Below are positions 32,860-45,255 of a stretch of 64,000 nucleotides of DNA, in pieces (within the stretch, counting starts at the first letter, position 1; each line of letters starts with the position of its first letter). The position numbers and the translations under genes were made by a program. The notes below the pieces were generated by a model that saw nothing but the letters and a program-made list of their open reading frames with translations, was not told the origin of the DNA and searched no databases. This DNA comes from Lucinisca nassula. Taxonomy: Eukaryota > Mollusca > Bivalvia > Lucinida > Lucinidae. The stretch lies in assembly GCA_963580285.1 (NCBI GenBank), contig OY757015.1, positions 148,612,082-148,676,081 of the forward strand. Direction: 5' to 3'.

Positions 32860-33775
32860 ACTGCGCGTATACGCATGCGAGCAAAGGCATGCGAGACTGC
32901 GCACATGCGCAGGCCAGCAAACTCTCAGGCGAGATTGTGCGTATGTGCAGGCCAGCAAAGGCTAAGTTGACACCTTGTGTATACGCAGGTCAGAAAAGGC
33001 TCGGACGAGACTGTCCTTATGCGCAGGTCAGCAAAGGATCATGCAATCATGTGCGTACGCGCAGGCCAGCAAAGGATAAGGCGCCACTGCGTTTATGCTC
33101 AGACGAGACTGGTTATGCGCAGGTCAGCAAAGGCTCAGGCGGGACTATCCGTATGCGCAAGCCAGAATAGGCTCAGACGAGACTGTGGTTATGCGCAGGT
33201 CAGCAAAGGCTTAGGCGAGACTGTGCGTAAGCACAGGCCAGCAAAGGCACATCGGAGACTGTGCGTATGTGCAGGCCAGCAAAGGCTCAGGCGAGACTGT
33301 GCATATGTGCAGGTCAGCAAAGGCGCAGGCGACACTGTGCATATGTGCAGGTCAGCAAAGGCGCAGGCGACACTGTGTGTAAGCACAGTCCAGCAAATGT
33401 CCAGGTGAGACTGTGCGTGAGCAAAGGCCAGCAAAGGCTCGGGCATGACTGTGCATATGCGCAGGCCAGCAAAGGTTCAGGCGAGACTGTGTGTAAGAAC
33501 CGGCCAACAAAGGCTCAGGCGAGACTGGGCAAGCACAGGCCAGCAAAGGCTGAGGCGAGACTGTGCGTAAGCACATGCCAGCAAAGGCTCAGGCGAGACT
33601 ATGCATATGTGCAGGCCAGCAAAAGGCTCTGGCGAGACTGTGCGTATGCGCAGGTCAGCAAAGGCTCAGGCGAGACTGTTTATATGTGCAGGTTAGCAAA
33701 GGCTCAGGCGAGACTGTGCGTGTGCGCAGGCCAGAAAAGGCGACCAGGTTATGTGACTAGCAAAGGCTCAGACGA
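32860..33775. repeat. 38 bp minisatellite, about 24 units
   Basis: Units read approximately GCGAGACTGTGCGTATGYGC then AGGCCAGCAAAGGCTCAG. Several differ in CGTATGCG/CATATGTG/GTAAGCAC. It is GC-richer than its flanks. Overlapping 93-183 codon frames arise in all phases because stops are rare in the unit. The 38 bp period shifts frame at every unit, so none is a credible repeat protein. Confidence 0.93.
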
Positions 33776-34115
33776 GTCTCGCCTGCGCCTTTGTTGGTCG
33801 CCTTTGCGATGAGAACTCTTTTCTCTTGAATTGGTTCATATATTTGACAGCCAAATAGTTTCTCTGCTTTCTTTGTAAAGGCGATTATGTGTCTTTTGGG
33901 ACGCGAAAATAGCGAAAAGTGTCATTATGGCAAGCAAAAAGCCTCTCTATAACACATCAAGGAAATAGCCGTAATGTCCATAATACCCATTTATGTCTTT
34001 ATATATGACATTTTTCGTGCAAACTGTGATACAGAGCAAACGACTTATTTCGCCAAATAAACACGATTTGGTGGGATGTATCAATCATATGAAAACTTCC
34101 TAAAATATATTGCAT

Positions 34116-34120
<5 letters not shown>
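33776..34120. other. No gene recognised
   Basis: Between the minisatellite and the CT microsatellite. AT-rich, unassigned. Confidence 0.35.

Positions 34121-34172
<52 letters not shown>
34121..34172. repeat. (CT)26 microsatellite
   Basis: An uninterrupted CT run of about 52 bp. Confidence 0.98.
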
Positions 34173-34175
<3 letters not shown>

Positions 34176-34396
34176 ATATCAAGATGCAAATCGTACGCAA
34201 ACTAAAAGGTTCTATATATAAAAAGTCTATTGATGTCCACGTTACTATCACTGATTCTTAGGAAATCCAGTTAACGGTCATTTATAGAAAATAGTCGCGG
34301 TGTTCTTATCGCTTTTTCTTTGTATTCGAGGGATGTTTGAAAAGAATTGCTTATTTCTATCTGGAGACTTCAAATTTCAAGTTAGCCCCAAAATGC

Positions 34397-35463
34397 TCAT
34401 TTCATGCCCTCGAAGTACTCCCCGTGGCTAAAAATGCAAAGTTTCAGCCGATGTACCCACTTTTTGAAGGCGGTACGCTGATTTGGGCACAGTAATAAGG
34501 TACCAATGAATGGCAGATCCAAGTGCCTGTTGAGACTGGTATTTCCGCCCAGCAAAGAATGATTTCAATTTCGGAAACAAAAAGAAATCACATGGGGCAA
34601 GGTCTGGGGAATACGGGGGGTGAGGCAAAACAGTTACTTTTTCTTTCTCCAAAAACGCCGCACCTATTGCGGGGATATGAGTTGTTGCATTGTCATGTAG
34701 AAGACGGACATGTTTAAAACCAGTGGCAGGGCGTCGTTTCTGATAATTCTTTTTCAGTTTCTTTAGTACTACGCCTTTGTGGTAACGCTTTTGCCCTTTT
34801 TCACCGGCACTGTTATCGCGACTCCTTCACCAGAGAAGAAGATTGCATACGAGTACAAAACCTTCTTTGTACTCAAACAACGTTTGGCAAATGATTGGGG
34901 GTTTTTGTGTTTAGTGGTCCAGATCTTATTGCTAACCATTCTGTCGGGCTCAAAATAATGGACCTCGGTTTCATCACCTGTGACGACATTGGCAAACTGC
35001 TTTTTGTCATATTTTAGAAATATTTAAAGCAGCTTCTAGGCCTCTTTAACCCTTTGCTTCTTTTGCTCGTCAGTCAAAAGATGTGGCGCCCATCTAGTAG
35101 AAATCTTTCTGACTTTCAAATGCTTCTTCAAAATAAGGTGAACCGTTGATAGTGATATGCCTACCTTTCGTGCAATATTAAGAATTGTAAATCTTGCATC
35201 TGCTTCAATGATTTCCTTATTTTGGAAACGATTTCTTTACGAGTTGCAGATTTCGACCTACCTGATTTCGGTGCATTTTTATGGACTCTACACCAGACCC
35301 AAAGTTCTGTTTCCACCGCCGAACTGTGTCGTAAGACACACAAGAAGGTCCAAAAGCAGTAAGAAATTTCAGTCATCAGCTTCTTCAAAGAACAACCAAG
35401 TTTTGAGAAAGCTTTGATATAAGCCCGTATTTCAGCTTTTTAGTCGACGCTCATACCAACCAT
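34397..35463 (-). pseudogene. mariner transposase (DD34D), broken
   Basis: The region from the ATG at 35463 to the stop at 34397 spans about 355 codons, typical of mariner transposases. The catalytic triad is readable: the first Asp in TGDE (near 34975), the second in HDNA (near 34690), the third in SPDLAPCD (near 34590). There are 34 residues between the last two, the DD34D signature. An N-terminal helix-turn-helix region lies in 35161-35388 and the C-terminus reads EYFEGMK. Several frameshifts and stops break the frame, including one three to eight codons after the start. Its enzyme would cut and paste at TA sites using the flanking 34327/41782 repeats. Confidence 0.88.
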
Positions 35464-35467
35464 TTTT

Positions 35468-38400
35468 AGCTCACCGTCACGTAGTGACGAGGTGAGCTTT
35501 TGGGATCACTTTTTGTCCGTCGTCCGTCGTCCGTGCGTGCGTCCATGCGTCCGTCCGTCCGTAAACAATTTCTTTAAACGACATCTCCTCCTAAACCACT
35601 GATCGGATTTTGACCAAACTTCACAGGAATGATCCTTAGGTGGTCCCCTTTCAAAGTTGTTCAAATGGTTCCGGTCCGTTGCACATCTAGGTCACAGGAG
35701 CCAAAAATAGATTTTTTTCACCAAAAACTTAAAAAATCTTCTTCTCTGAAACCACAAGGCCCAGGTCTTTGATATTTGGTATGAAGCTTCATCTAGTGGA
35801 CCCCTACCAAGATTGTTCAAATTATAGTGCTGGGGCCAAAAATGCCCCCGCCCTGGGGCCCTTTGGTTTTACATAGGCTTATATAGGGAAAATCTTTAAA
35901 AATCTTCTTCTCTGAATCCACAAAGCCCAGGTCTTTGATATTTGGTATGAAGCTTCATCTAGTGGACCCCTACCAAGATTGTTCAAATTATAGTGGTGAG
36001 GCCAAAAATGCCCCCGCCCCGGGGCCCTTTGGTTTTACATAGGCTTATATAGGGAAAATCTTTAAAAACCTTCTTCTCTGAAACCACAAGGCCCAGGACT
36101 TTGATATTTGGTATGAAGCTTCATCTAGTGGACCCCTACCAAGATTGTTCAAATTTTAGTGCTGGGGCAAAAAATGCCCCCGTCACGGGGCCCTTGGGTT
36201 TTACATTGGCTTATATAGGGAAAATCTTTAAAAATCTTCTTCTCTGAAACCACAAGGCCCAGGTCTTTGATATTTGGTATGAAGCTTCATCTAGTGGACC
36301 CCTACTAAGATTGTTCAAATTATAGTGCTGGGACAAAAAATGCCCCCGCCACGGGGCCCTTTGGTTTTACATTGGCTTATATAGGGAAAATCTTTAAAAA
36401 TCTTCTTCTCTGAAACCACAAGGCCCAGGTCTTTGATATTTGGTATGAAGCTTCATCTAGTGAACCCCTACCAAGATTGTTCAAATTATAGTGCTGGGGC
36501 CAAAAATGCCCCCGCCCCGGGGCCCTTTTGTTTTTACATAGGCTTATAGGGAAAATCTTTAAAAATCTTCTTCTCTGAAACCACAAGGCCCAGGACTTTG
36601 ATATTTGGTATGAAGCTTCATCTAGTTGACCCTACCAAGATTGTTCAAATTATAGTGTTGGGACAAAAAATGCCCCCGTCACGGGCCCTTTGGTTTTACA
36701 TAGGCTTATATAGGGAAACTCTTTAAAAATCTTCTTCTCTGAAACCACAAGGCCCAGGTCTTTGATATTTGGTATGAAGCTTCATCTAGTGGACCCCTAC
36801 CAAGATTGTTCAAATTATAGTGCTGGGGCCAAAAATGTCCCCGCCCCGGGGCCCTTTGGTTTTACATAGGCTCATATAGGGAAAATCTTTAAAAATCTTC
36901 TTCTCTGAAACCACAAGGCCCAGGACTTTGATATTTGGTATGAAGCTTCATCTAATGGACCTCTACCAAGATTGTTCAAATTATAGTGCTGGGACAAAAA
37001 ATGCCCCCGCCACGGGGCCTTTGGTTTTACATTGGTTATATAGGGAAAATCTTTAAAAATCTTCTTCTCTGAAACCACAAGGCCCAGGACTTTGATATTT
37101 GGTGTGAAGCTTCATCTAGTGGACCCCTACCAAGATTGTTCAAATTATAGTGCTGGGGCCAAAAATGCCCCCGCCACGGGGGCCCTTTGGTTTTACATAG
37201 GCTTATATAGGGAAAATCTTTAAAAATCTTCTTCTCTGAAACCACAAGGCCCAGGACTTTGATATTTGGTATGAAGCTTCATCTAGTTGACCCTACCAAG
37301 ATTGTTCAAATTATAGTGCTGGGGCAAAAAATGCCCCCATCCACGGGCCCTTTGGTTTTACATAGGCTTATATAGGGAAAATCTTTAAAAATCTTCTTCT
37401 CTGAAACCGCTAGGCCCAGGTCTTTGATATTTGATGTGTAGCTTCATCTAGTGGACCTTTGCCAAGATTGTTCAGATTATAGCCTTTGTTGATGTTTGGT
37501 ATGAAGCTTCACCTTTAAGACCTCCCCCAACATTATGCACATTAAAGCCCTGGGGCCAATAATGGCCCTCTCTGGGGTCCACTTGTTACACTATGGATCA
37601 GGTGAGCGATCCAGGGCCATCATGGCCCTCTTGTGTTTTATATTAGGATCACTTTTTGTCTGTCATCCGTGCGTAAACAATTTCTTCAAACGACATCTCC
37701 TCCTAAACCACTGATCAGATTTTGACCAAACTTCACAGGAATGATCCTTAGGTGGTCCCCTTTCAGAGTTGTTCAAATGGTTCCGGTCCGTTGCACATAT
37801 AGGTCACAGGAGCCAAAAATAGATTTTTTTCACCGAAAACTTAAAAAGTCTTCTTCTCTGAAAATGCAAGGCCCAGGTCTTTGATATTTGGTATGAAGCT
37901 TCATCTAGTGGACCCCTACCAAGATTGTTCAAATTATAGTGCTGGGGCCAAAAATGCCCCCGCTACGGGACCCTTTGGTTTTACATGAGCTTATATAGGG
38001 AAAATCTTGAAAAATCTTCTTCTCTGCAACCACAAGGCCCAGGTCTTTGATTTTTGGTATGAAGCTTCATCTAGTGGACCCCTACCAAGATTGTTCAAAT
38101 TAAACTGCTGGGGCCAAAAATGCCCCAGCCCCCGGGCCCTTTGGTTTTACATGGGCTTATATTGGGAAAATCTTTAAAAATCTTTTTCTCTGAAACCGCA
38201 AGGCCCAGGTCTTTGATATTTGGTATGAAGCTTCATCTAGTGGACCCCTACCAAGATTGTTCAAATTGTAGTGCTTGGGCCAAAAATGCCCCCAACCGGG
38301 GCCCTTTGGTTTTCATTGGCTTATATAAGGAAAATCTTGAAAAATCTTCTTCTCTGAAACTGTAAGGCCCAGGTCTTTGCTATTTGGTGTGAAGCTTTAT

Positions 38401-41400
38401 CTAGTGGACCCCTACCAAGATTGTTCAAATTATAGTGCTGGGGCCAAAAATGCCCCCACCTCGGGGCCCTTTGGTTTTAAATAGGCTTGTCTAGGGAAAA
38501 TCTTTAAAAATCTTCTTCTCTGAAACTGCAATGCCCAGTATGGAGTATGGAGCTTCATCTAATGGACAATTATAGCCTTTGTTGATATTTGGTATGAAGC
38601 TTCACCTTTTTAGACCTCCCTCAACATTATGCACATTATGACTTTGGGCTTCATCTAATGGACAATTATAGCCTTTGTTGATATTTGGTATGAAGCTTCA
38701 CCTTTTTAGATCTCCCTCAACATTATGCACATTATAACTTTGGGGTCAATAATGGCCCTCCCCGGGGCCCACTTGTTACTCTATGGATCAGGTGAGCGAT
38801 CCAGGGCCATCATGACCCTCTTGTGTTTTATATTAGGATCACTTTTTGTCTGTCATCCGTGCGTAAACAATTTCTTCAAACAACATCTCCTCCTAAACCA
38901 CTGATCGGATTTTGACAAAACTTCACAGGAATGATCCTTAGGTGGTCCCCTTTCAAAGTTGTTCAAATGGTTCCGGTCTGTTGCACATATAGGTCACAGG
39001 AGCCAAAAATAGATTTTTTTCACTGAAAACTTAAAAAATCTTCTTCTCTGAAACTGCAAGGCCCAGGTCTTTGATATTTGGCATGAAGCTTCATCTAGTG
39101 GACTCCTACCAAGATTGTTCAAATTATAGTGCTGGGGCCAAAAATGACCCTGCCCCGGGGCCCTTTGGTTTTACATGGGCTTATATAGGGAAAATCTTTA
39201 AAAATCTTCTTCTCTGAAACCACAAGGCCCAGGTCTTTGATATTTGGTATGAAGCTTCATCTAGTGAACCCCTACCAAGATTGTTCAAATTATAGTGCTT
39301 GGGCCAAAAATGCCCCCGCCCCCGGCCCTTTGGTTTTACATAGGCTTATATAAGGAAAATCTTTAAAAATCTTCTCTGAAACTGCAAGGCCCAGGTCTTT
39401 GATATTTGGTATGAAGCTTCATCTTGTGGACCTATACCAAGATTGTTTAAATTATAGCCCTTGGGCCAAAAATGCCCCCGCTCTGGGGCCCTTTGGTTTT
39501 ACATAGACTTGTATAGGGAAAATCTTGAAAAATCTTCTTCTCTGAAACCACAATGCCTAGGTCTTTGATATTTGGTATGAAGCTTCAGTCGTGGACCTCT
39601 AACAAGATTGTTCAAATTATAGCCCTGAGACCGAAAAAGCCCCCGCCTTGTGGCCCTTTGGTTTTACATATACTTACGGTACATGTATATAGGGAAAATC
39701 TTTAAAAATCTTCTTCTATGAAACCACATGACCTAGGTCTTTGATATTTGGTGTGAAATTTCATCTAGTGGACCTCTATCAAGATTGTTCAAATTATAGC
39801 CGTGGGGCCAAAAAAGCCCCCGCACCGAGACCCTTTGGTTTTACATAGACTTATATAGGGAAATCTTTAAAATCTTCTTCTCTGAAACTGCAAGGCCCAT
39901 GTCTTTGATATTTAGTATGGAGCTTCATCTAGTGGACCTCTACCAAAATTGTTCAAATTATAGCCTCGGGCCACAAATGCCCCCGCCAAGGGGCCCTTTG
40001 GTTTTACATAGACTTATATAGAGATAATCTTTGAAAATCTTCTTCTCTGAAACAGCAAGGCCCATGTCTTTGATATTTGGTATGGAGCTTCATCTAGTGG
40101 ACCTCTATCAAGATTGTTTAAATTATAGCCCTGAGGCCAAAATGCCCCCACCACGGGGCCATTTGGTTTTACATAGGCTTATGTAGTGCTGGGGCCAAAA
40201 ATGCCCCCGACCCGGGGCCCTTTGGTTTTGCATAGGCTTATATAGGGAAAATCTTTAAAATAATCTTCTTCTCTGAAACCGCAAGGTATTTGGTGTGTAG
40301 CTTCATCTAGTGGACCTTTGTCAAGATTGTTCAAATTATAGCCTTTGTTGATATTTGGGATGAAGCTTCACCTTTTTAGACCTGTCTCAACATTATGCAC
40401 ATTATAACCCTGGTGTCAATAATGGCCCTCCCCAAGGCCCACTTGTTACTCTATAGATCAGGTGAGCGATCCAGGGCCATCATGGCCCTCTTGTGTTTTA
40501 TAATAGGATCACTTTTTTGTCTGTCATCCGTGCGTAAACAATTTCTTCAAACAACATCTCCTCCTAAAGCACTGATCGGATTTTGACCAAACTTCACAGG
40601 AATGATCCTTAGGTGGTCCCCTTTCAAAGTTGCTCAAATGGTTCCGGTCCGTTGCACATATAGGTTACGGGAGCCAAAAATAGATTTTTTCACCGAAAAC
40701 TTCAAAAATCTTCTTCTCTGAAACCACAAGGCCAAGGTCTTTGATATTTGGTATGAAGCTTCATCTAGTGGACCCCTACCAAGATTGTTCAAATTATAGT
40801 GCCGGGGCCAAAAATGCCACCGCCCCGGGGCCCTTTGGTTTTACATAGGCTTATATAGCAAAAGTCTTCAAAAATCTTCTTCTCTGAAACCACAAGGCCC
40901 AGGTCTTTGATTTTTGGTATGAGGCTTCATCTAGTGGACCCCTACCAAGATTGTTCAAATTATAGTGCTGGGGCCCAAAATGCCCCCGCCCCGGGGCCCT
41001 TTGGTTTTACATGGGCTTATATAGGGAAAATTTTTAAAAATCTTCTCTGAAAATGCAAGGCCCAGGTCTTTGCTATTTGGTATGAAGCTTCATTTAACGG
41101 ACCCCTACTAAGATTGTTCAAATTATAGTGCTGGGGCCAAAAATAGTGCTGGGGCCAAAAATGCCCCCGCCCGTGGCCCTTTGGTTTTACATAGGCTTAT
41201 GTAGGGAAAATCTTTAAAAATCTTCTTCTCTGAAGCTGCAAGGCCTGCGTCTTTGATATTTGGTGTGAAATTTCATCTAGTGGACCTCTATCAAGATTGT
41301 TCAAATTATAGCACTGGGGCCAAAAATGTCCCCGCCCCAAGACCCTTTGGTTTTACATAGACTTAAATTGGAAAATCTTTAAAAATCTTCTTCTCTGAAA

Positions 41401-41610
41401 CTGCAAGGCCCATGTCTTTGATATTTGGTATGGAGCTTCATCTAATGGACAATTATAGCCTTTGTTGATATTTGGTATGAAGCTTCACCTTTTTAGACCT
41501 CCCTCAACATTATGCACATTATAACCTTGGGGTCAATAATGGACCTCCCTGGGGCCCACTTGTTACTCTATGGATCAGGTGAGCGATCCAGGGCCATCAT
41601 GGCCCTCTTG
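35468..41610 (+). mobile_element. Head-to-tail concatemer of four pearl/Helentron-like elements
   Basis: It begins with the hairpin AGCTCACCGTCAC-GTA-GTGACGAGGTGAGCT (35468-35498) and a GTCCGTC-rich tract, then ~166 bp core units (CTTCTTCTCTGAAACCACAA, GATATTTGGTATGAAGCTTC, CAAGATTGTTCAAATTATAG). It ends with GGATCAGGTGAGCGATCC and the hairpin AGGGCCATCATGGCCCT then CTTG. That 3' end occurs four times, finishing at 37633, 38823, 40493 and 41610. Each of the first three is followed by the next copy's start (GGATCACTTTTTGTCTGTC). The four copies are about 2166, 1190, 1670 and 1117 bp and hold different numbers of core units. It is inserted just upstream of the mariner ATG. There are no coding frames. 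Confidence 0.8.
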
Positions 41611-41860
41611 TTTACTGCAGTGGTCAATGACTGCGTGTATTTAATTGCAAATTTTATGTCCTACACTTAGTCTAACATGTGTAGATATTGAATAGCCCTA
41701 TACAAATATGCATTTGTTTTGATCGTGCCCCACGTGGATATCGAGCTAAAGGACAATAAGAATTCTTTTCGAACATCCCTCGTATAGCACATACATTTTG
41801 CACACACATATTGATGGCAAAACTACAAGTAAATATCATACAAAAGGGATTCATGTAACA

Positions 41861-42760
41861 TCAATGTACTAATTCAGTCATCCATTGCTGTGTTTCTTCT
41901 TCTTCTTGTGCTTCATTATTATTATCAGTAGTAGAAGTAGTAGTAGTTGTTGTCGTAATAGTAGCAGGAGTAGTAGTAGTATTTTTCTGTCCGCCAACAG
42001 TTTGTCCGGATGAGTTCCAAGTAACCACTGGACCAATTGTTCTGAAATTATGGAATATGCACTTGTCGCGTATTACAGGTCCTTGCAATGAGTATCCATG
42101 TTAACACCACTTTATTAATCGAAAAGTGGACTTTACAAGGATATACAGTTTTCCTCATTATTTGCCATCAGGAGAAATGAAAGATAATAATGCCCAACAT
42201 TTGCACTAGGTGTAACCATACTTTTCTGAATTTATTCATCTCACCCTCTTTACCCACCCTGTAAATCCTTTTCGTAATTTCGGATATCAATGCTAATTCT
42301 AACACAGCGCGCCTATCAGTAGGACGGTATCCAAGGCGGTTGCTATAACTCCATTTGCAATATGCCTCCGCCATTTGGAACTATATTTCGTCTAAAGAGA
42401 AGTTGAAGAAAAGCATTCGTACTTCTGGTGAATTTAAGCCTTTTAAATTCCAAAGCTAGATTAGTGAAAACGGTCACAAAGAATGATGCTTGTTGATACT
42501 GTTAGAATATATTTTGAAGTGTGACATTGAAAATTGGGTGAATATGCGTCCCATCAACAGCACCACTGTGATTTCGAAAGTCTCTCCTTCGATGACACAT
42601 ATCTCAGGAAAAAAATGGCACAAAAAATGCTCCCCCACAGATTTGGCAAATTTTTGGTATACACGTACAGGATATACCAGTTCATTAAATGGCTAAGTTA
42701 GAGTTTGTGCGAGGAAGTAGTTTTGAAGAAATGTGTTCTCAAATCAGAGTGATTTTCTCA
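41861..42760 (-). pseudogene. Possible PIF/Harbinger nuclease relic
   Basis: On the minus strand near 42580-42540 the translation contains FRNHSGAVDGTHIH. This closely resembles the first catalytic-Asp block of HARBI1-like nucleases. No long open frame surrounds it. Downstream minus-strand frames (42168-42374, 68 codons; 41861-42088, with a Thr-repeat and acidic tail) have no certain match. I call this on one short motif, so it could be chance. Confidence 0.3.
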
Positions 42761-43009
42761 ACGTGAACAACCGACCGCAACCGTGCACTACACGTTGAAT
42801 TGATTATGCACTGGCTGTGTGCGTGTCATGACATGTCACTCAGAGACTTAAAAACAAGACTGATTTCCTATATGAGCATTAACATTCTGTAAAATACCTT
42901 GAAAGCATTCTGTGATCTGTAAAATCGTAGTATATTCAAAATGGCGGTTATGTTTTGAAACTGACAGTTTGACGTCATAGCATGGATCAAAATTGTGACG
43001 TAGGCTTAT
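42761..43009. other. No gene recognised
   Basis: Unassigned flank of a family T copy. Confidence 0.35.
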
Positions 43010-43357
43010 ACAAATTATTTGTCTAAATCGCGACGGAAGTAAGGGCGAGGATTGTGGCCACGTAAAAGATTTAAGCCCCCCAGTGGAAAACTTTCCACTG
43101 ACCGTTCCAAGGCGGTTCTTCTGTGGCGATTTATTTATGTTGTTGTTTGTTACTTACTGTGTGTATCACTTGTGACTTTTTATTTTGGGTGGCCATATGG
43201 CCATTTTGTGGGAAAGTAACTGTCCTTATGGTCTTCCTTTGTTTAGGTTTCCATTATGGTCTGGTCGCTTAATGTTTGTGTTTTTTTCCCTTTGGTGTCT
43301 TTTGTGGGTGGAATAAGTTAATTGTATCGATTCCTGAGCTTTGTTTTACTTCTACTT
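43010..43357 (-). repeat. Family T repeat, 348 bp copy
   Basis: Reverse orientation from CAAATTATTTGTCTAAATCGC through the short C-run and GGCCATATGGCC to GTTTTACTTCTACTT. The distal third of the 525 bp unit is missing and no TTAA follows. Confidence 0.85.
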
Positions 43358-43406
43358 ATACTAGGTAACGGTCCACTGTATTGATCGATATACTGTATAA
43401 AAGGGC

Positions 43407-43420
43407 CCTCTCTCTCTCTT

Positions 43421-43474
<54 letters not shown>
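43407..43474. repeat. (TC)n microsatellite, interrupted
   Basis: About 68 bp of TC repeats with a TTTC and a TCC interruption. Confidence 0.95.
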
Positions 43475-43475
<1 letters not shown>

Positions 43476-43669
43476 ACGATGTAAACAAAATTTCTCAACT
43501 TTTTTCAGTGTACCTATAAATACTGACAAATCGGTGGCTAAATTTTCTTTGCTAGTACTCAGTTCGATCTCCAGCAGCGGTGATAAAATGTGGGTGCCAG
43601 AAAGTGTTGTAGCATTTGCAGGAATTATGCCAAAATGCCCACCATATGACGGGTCTGAATATTAGCATG

Positions 43670-43671
<2 letters not shown>

Positions 43672-43712
<41 letters not shown>

Positions 43713-43724
43713 GAGAGAGAGAGA
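43672..43724. repeat. (GA)n microsatellite
   Basis: About 53 bp of GA with one GGG interruption, facing the TC run 200 bp to the left. Confidence 0.95.
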
Positions 43725-43734
43725 TACTCGGCTG

Positions 43735-43890
43735 GTGAATGATGATCTGTTTCTGATCGGAACCACCAGAGTCTATCTGTTGATTTAACTTTGCTTATGC
43801 TGTTGAGTCCTTATCGTTGTTACATATTTCTTCCCCCTTTTTTATGTTCTTCTGTCGTGGTTTATTGTTGTTATAGGTCGTCTTTGCATT
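43735..43890 (-). repeat. Family T repeat, degraded fragment
   Basis: CACCAGAGTCTATCTGTTG, TGCTGTTGAGTCCTTATCG, GTTCTTCTGTCGTGGTTTAT and GGTCGTCTTTGCATTTACT follow the family order with internal deletions. Confidence 0.5.
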
Positions 43891-43914
43891 TACTATGCAA
43901 GCACAAAACAGCGC

Positions 43915-43968
43915 GCCAACGTCGGACCGATAGCGATCCCCATCGGCCTGACGTTGGTCCGGCATTCT
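43915..43968. repeat. Hairpin CCAACGTCGGACCGAT..ATCGGCCTGACGTTGG
   Basis: A 16 bp stem with two mismatches and a short loop. Related ATCGGACCAACGTCGG sequences occur at 57723 and, weakly, at 5752. It is probably the core of another small palindromic repeat. Confidence 0.6.
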
Positions 43969-44060
43969 TTAATGGCTGAGTACGTATTGCTAAAATCTTT
44001 TGGACAGCCGTCTGGTCGTGACTGTCTTTTTTGCTCTCTGCTTGTGACGTGTTCAATATG

Positions 44061-44155
44061 AGTAGTAAGAGGGGCTAGTTTGGTCAGTAAAAATGAGGCA
44101 ATTTCCGGAACCGGTTAGAACCGGTCGGGGTCGGTCAAGATCAGCGGTTATTACC
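44061..44155. repeat. Polinton left terminal inverted repeat
   Basis: Starts with AG as Polinton ends do. It pairs with 56080-56174 over about 95 bp; similarity fades after TCAAGATCAGCGGT. It is unusually short for the group, which often has several hundred bp. Confidence 0.92.
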
Positions 44156-44650
44156 GTGGAAGTGGAATTTCCGGCAGCTATCAATCGATATCATAATGAT
44201 GCAATACTACTTGCTGTTGTGAAAAGACTCGATATTAAACAGCCAATCAAAACGCCTCGCAAGTATTAAACTACCTGTTTTCCGATACAGAATTTAAAAG
44301 ACATCAGACAATCGATTCGACAGCACCTTATCCTTAAATTGGACAGGTAAGTTGTTAGCAGACGATACATATTCTTTTCTTTTTTTCCAATAGTGAGGTT
44401 AATATTGTACTCCTAAGCAGACGATAGACTTAAGTACAGGTAAACCTGGTTCCCTGTTTATCTATACAAGCCTTGATCAACAACGGGCTTAAGTAAATCA
44501 CAATTGAAACGTATATTCGTGTATTGTTAAAGACACATTTTTGTCAAGGTACAGTTAATAATCAGAGATGTAAAGCTCTCCTATTACAGTTTAAAAGAAA
44601 ATTATTTCAACAAGTTCATGATTTAAAGGACAGTGGTAAAATATATCATT

Positions 44651-44830
44651 CGCCCCCGCCCATCGGGGCCTGGAGAATTCGGTTTGATGGTTCGTTTACG
44701 CAGAGCTGCCGACCCCACCCGACCTTCCAGGCATATAAAAGCTATTGGAAACAAGCCTCCGAAATGACCTATAAAGTGATGTTGGGGATGTTAAACCTTG
44801 AATTAAACAATTATTTATCTTTTATTGTGT
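44651..44830 (+). mobile_element. SINE-B insertion, diverged
   Basis: Starts CGCCCCCGCCCATCGGGGCC and has CAGAGCTGCCGACCCCACCC, CCTCCGAAATGACC and GATGTTAAACCTTGAATTAA near the tail. Internal deletions are evident. Confidence 0.6.
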
Positions 44831-44962
44831 GTTTCCAATCCTCACCAGTTCCAACAGTCAGGGGAACGACTGTACCATGTGGGCCTATATGAATATAGTT
44901 GTGTCGTCTGTTATCCATGTGGGCCTATATGTATATACTTGTGTCGTCTGTTATCCATTTAG

Positions 44963-45255
44963 GCCCCCGCCCATAGAGGCTTGAAAAATATATGGGCTGC
45001 ATGATGCTTCCACGCAGAGCTGAACCCGGCCCGCACACTAGTACCGGTAAACTGCTTAGTGGATCTAAGCCTGTCCAGGAACCGCGGCGCGGTCCATGCT
45101 AATAAACCCTATTGGTTTCATTGGGCGACAGGGCTTGAGATGTCCTTTCATCTCAGTGTCGGGTAAAAGTCCCATAAAATTGGAAGCAACGTCTCCAAAA
45201 TAACCTTTACAGTGTTGACGGGGACGTTAAACCCCAAATCAAACAAACAAAACTG
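44963..45255 (+). mobile_element. SINE-B insertion
   Basis: Near-complete: GCCCCCGCCCATAGAGGCTT, TGGGCTGCATGATGC, GGTTTCATTGGGCGACAGGG, TCTCAGTGTCGGGTAAAAGT, then GACGTTAAACCCCAAATCAA and CAAACAAAA. It lies in the left arm of the Polinton. Confidence 0.85.

Larger units (their letters stand above)
34327..41782 (-). mobile_element. mariner element split by a 6.1 kb insertion
   Basis: The left terminus CGAGGGATGTTTGAAAAGAA at 34327 and the right terminus (inverse of CGAGGGATGTTCGAAAAGAA) ending at 41782 are inverted repeats. TA follows the right end; the left flank reads TT, so one TA has mutated. Without the insertion at 35468-41610 the element is about 1.3 kb, the usual mariner size. It encodes one broken transposase on the minus strand. 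Confidence 0.9.

Noticed and set aside
32977..33812. Frames of 143 and 183 codons in the 38 bp minisatellite as a Cys-rich secreted protein
   Set aside because: The 38 bp period changes frame at each unit, so the apparent peptide repeats rotate through phases. No signal peptide or flanking exon is seen.
35468..41610. CRISPR-like or minisatellite-type regular array
   Set aside because: Units are ~166 bp with no short repeat/unique spacer structure, and the context is eukaryotic. Hairpin ends and repeated 3' ends fit a transposable element.
34121..43724. CT, TC and GA runs as a promoter GAGA-type regulatory site
   Set aside because: They are plain microsatellites with no nearby gene to regulate.
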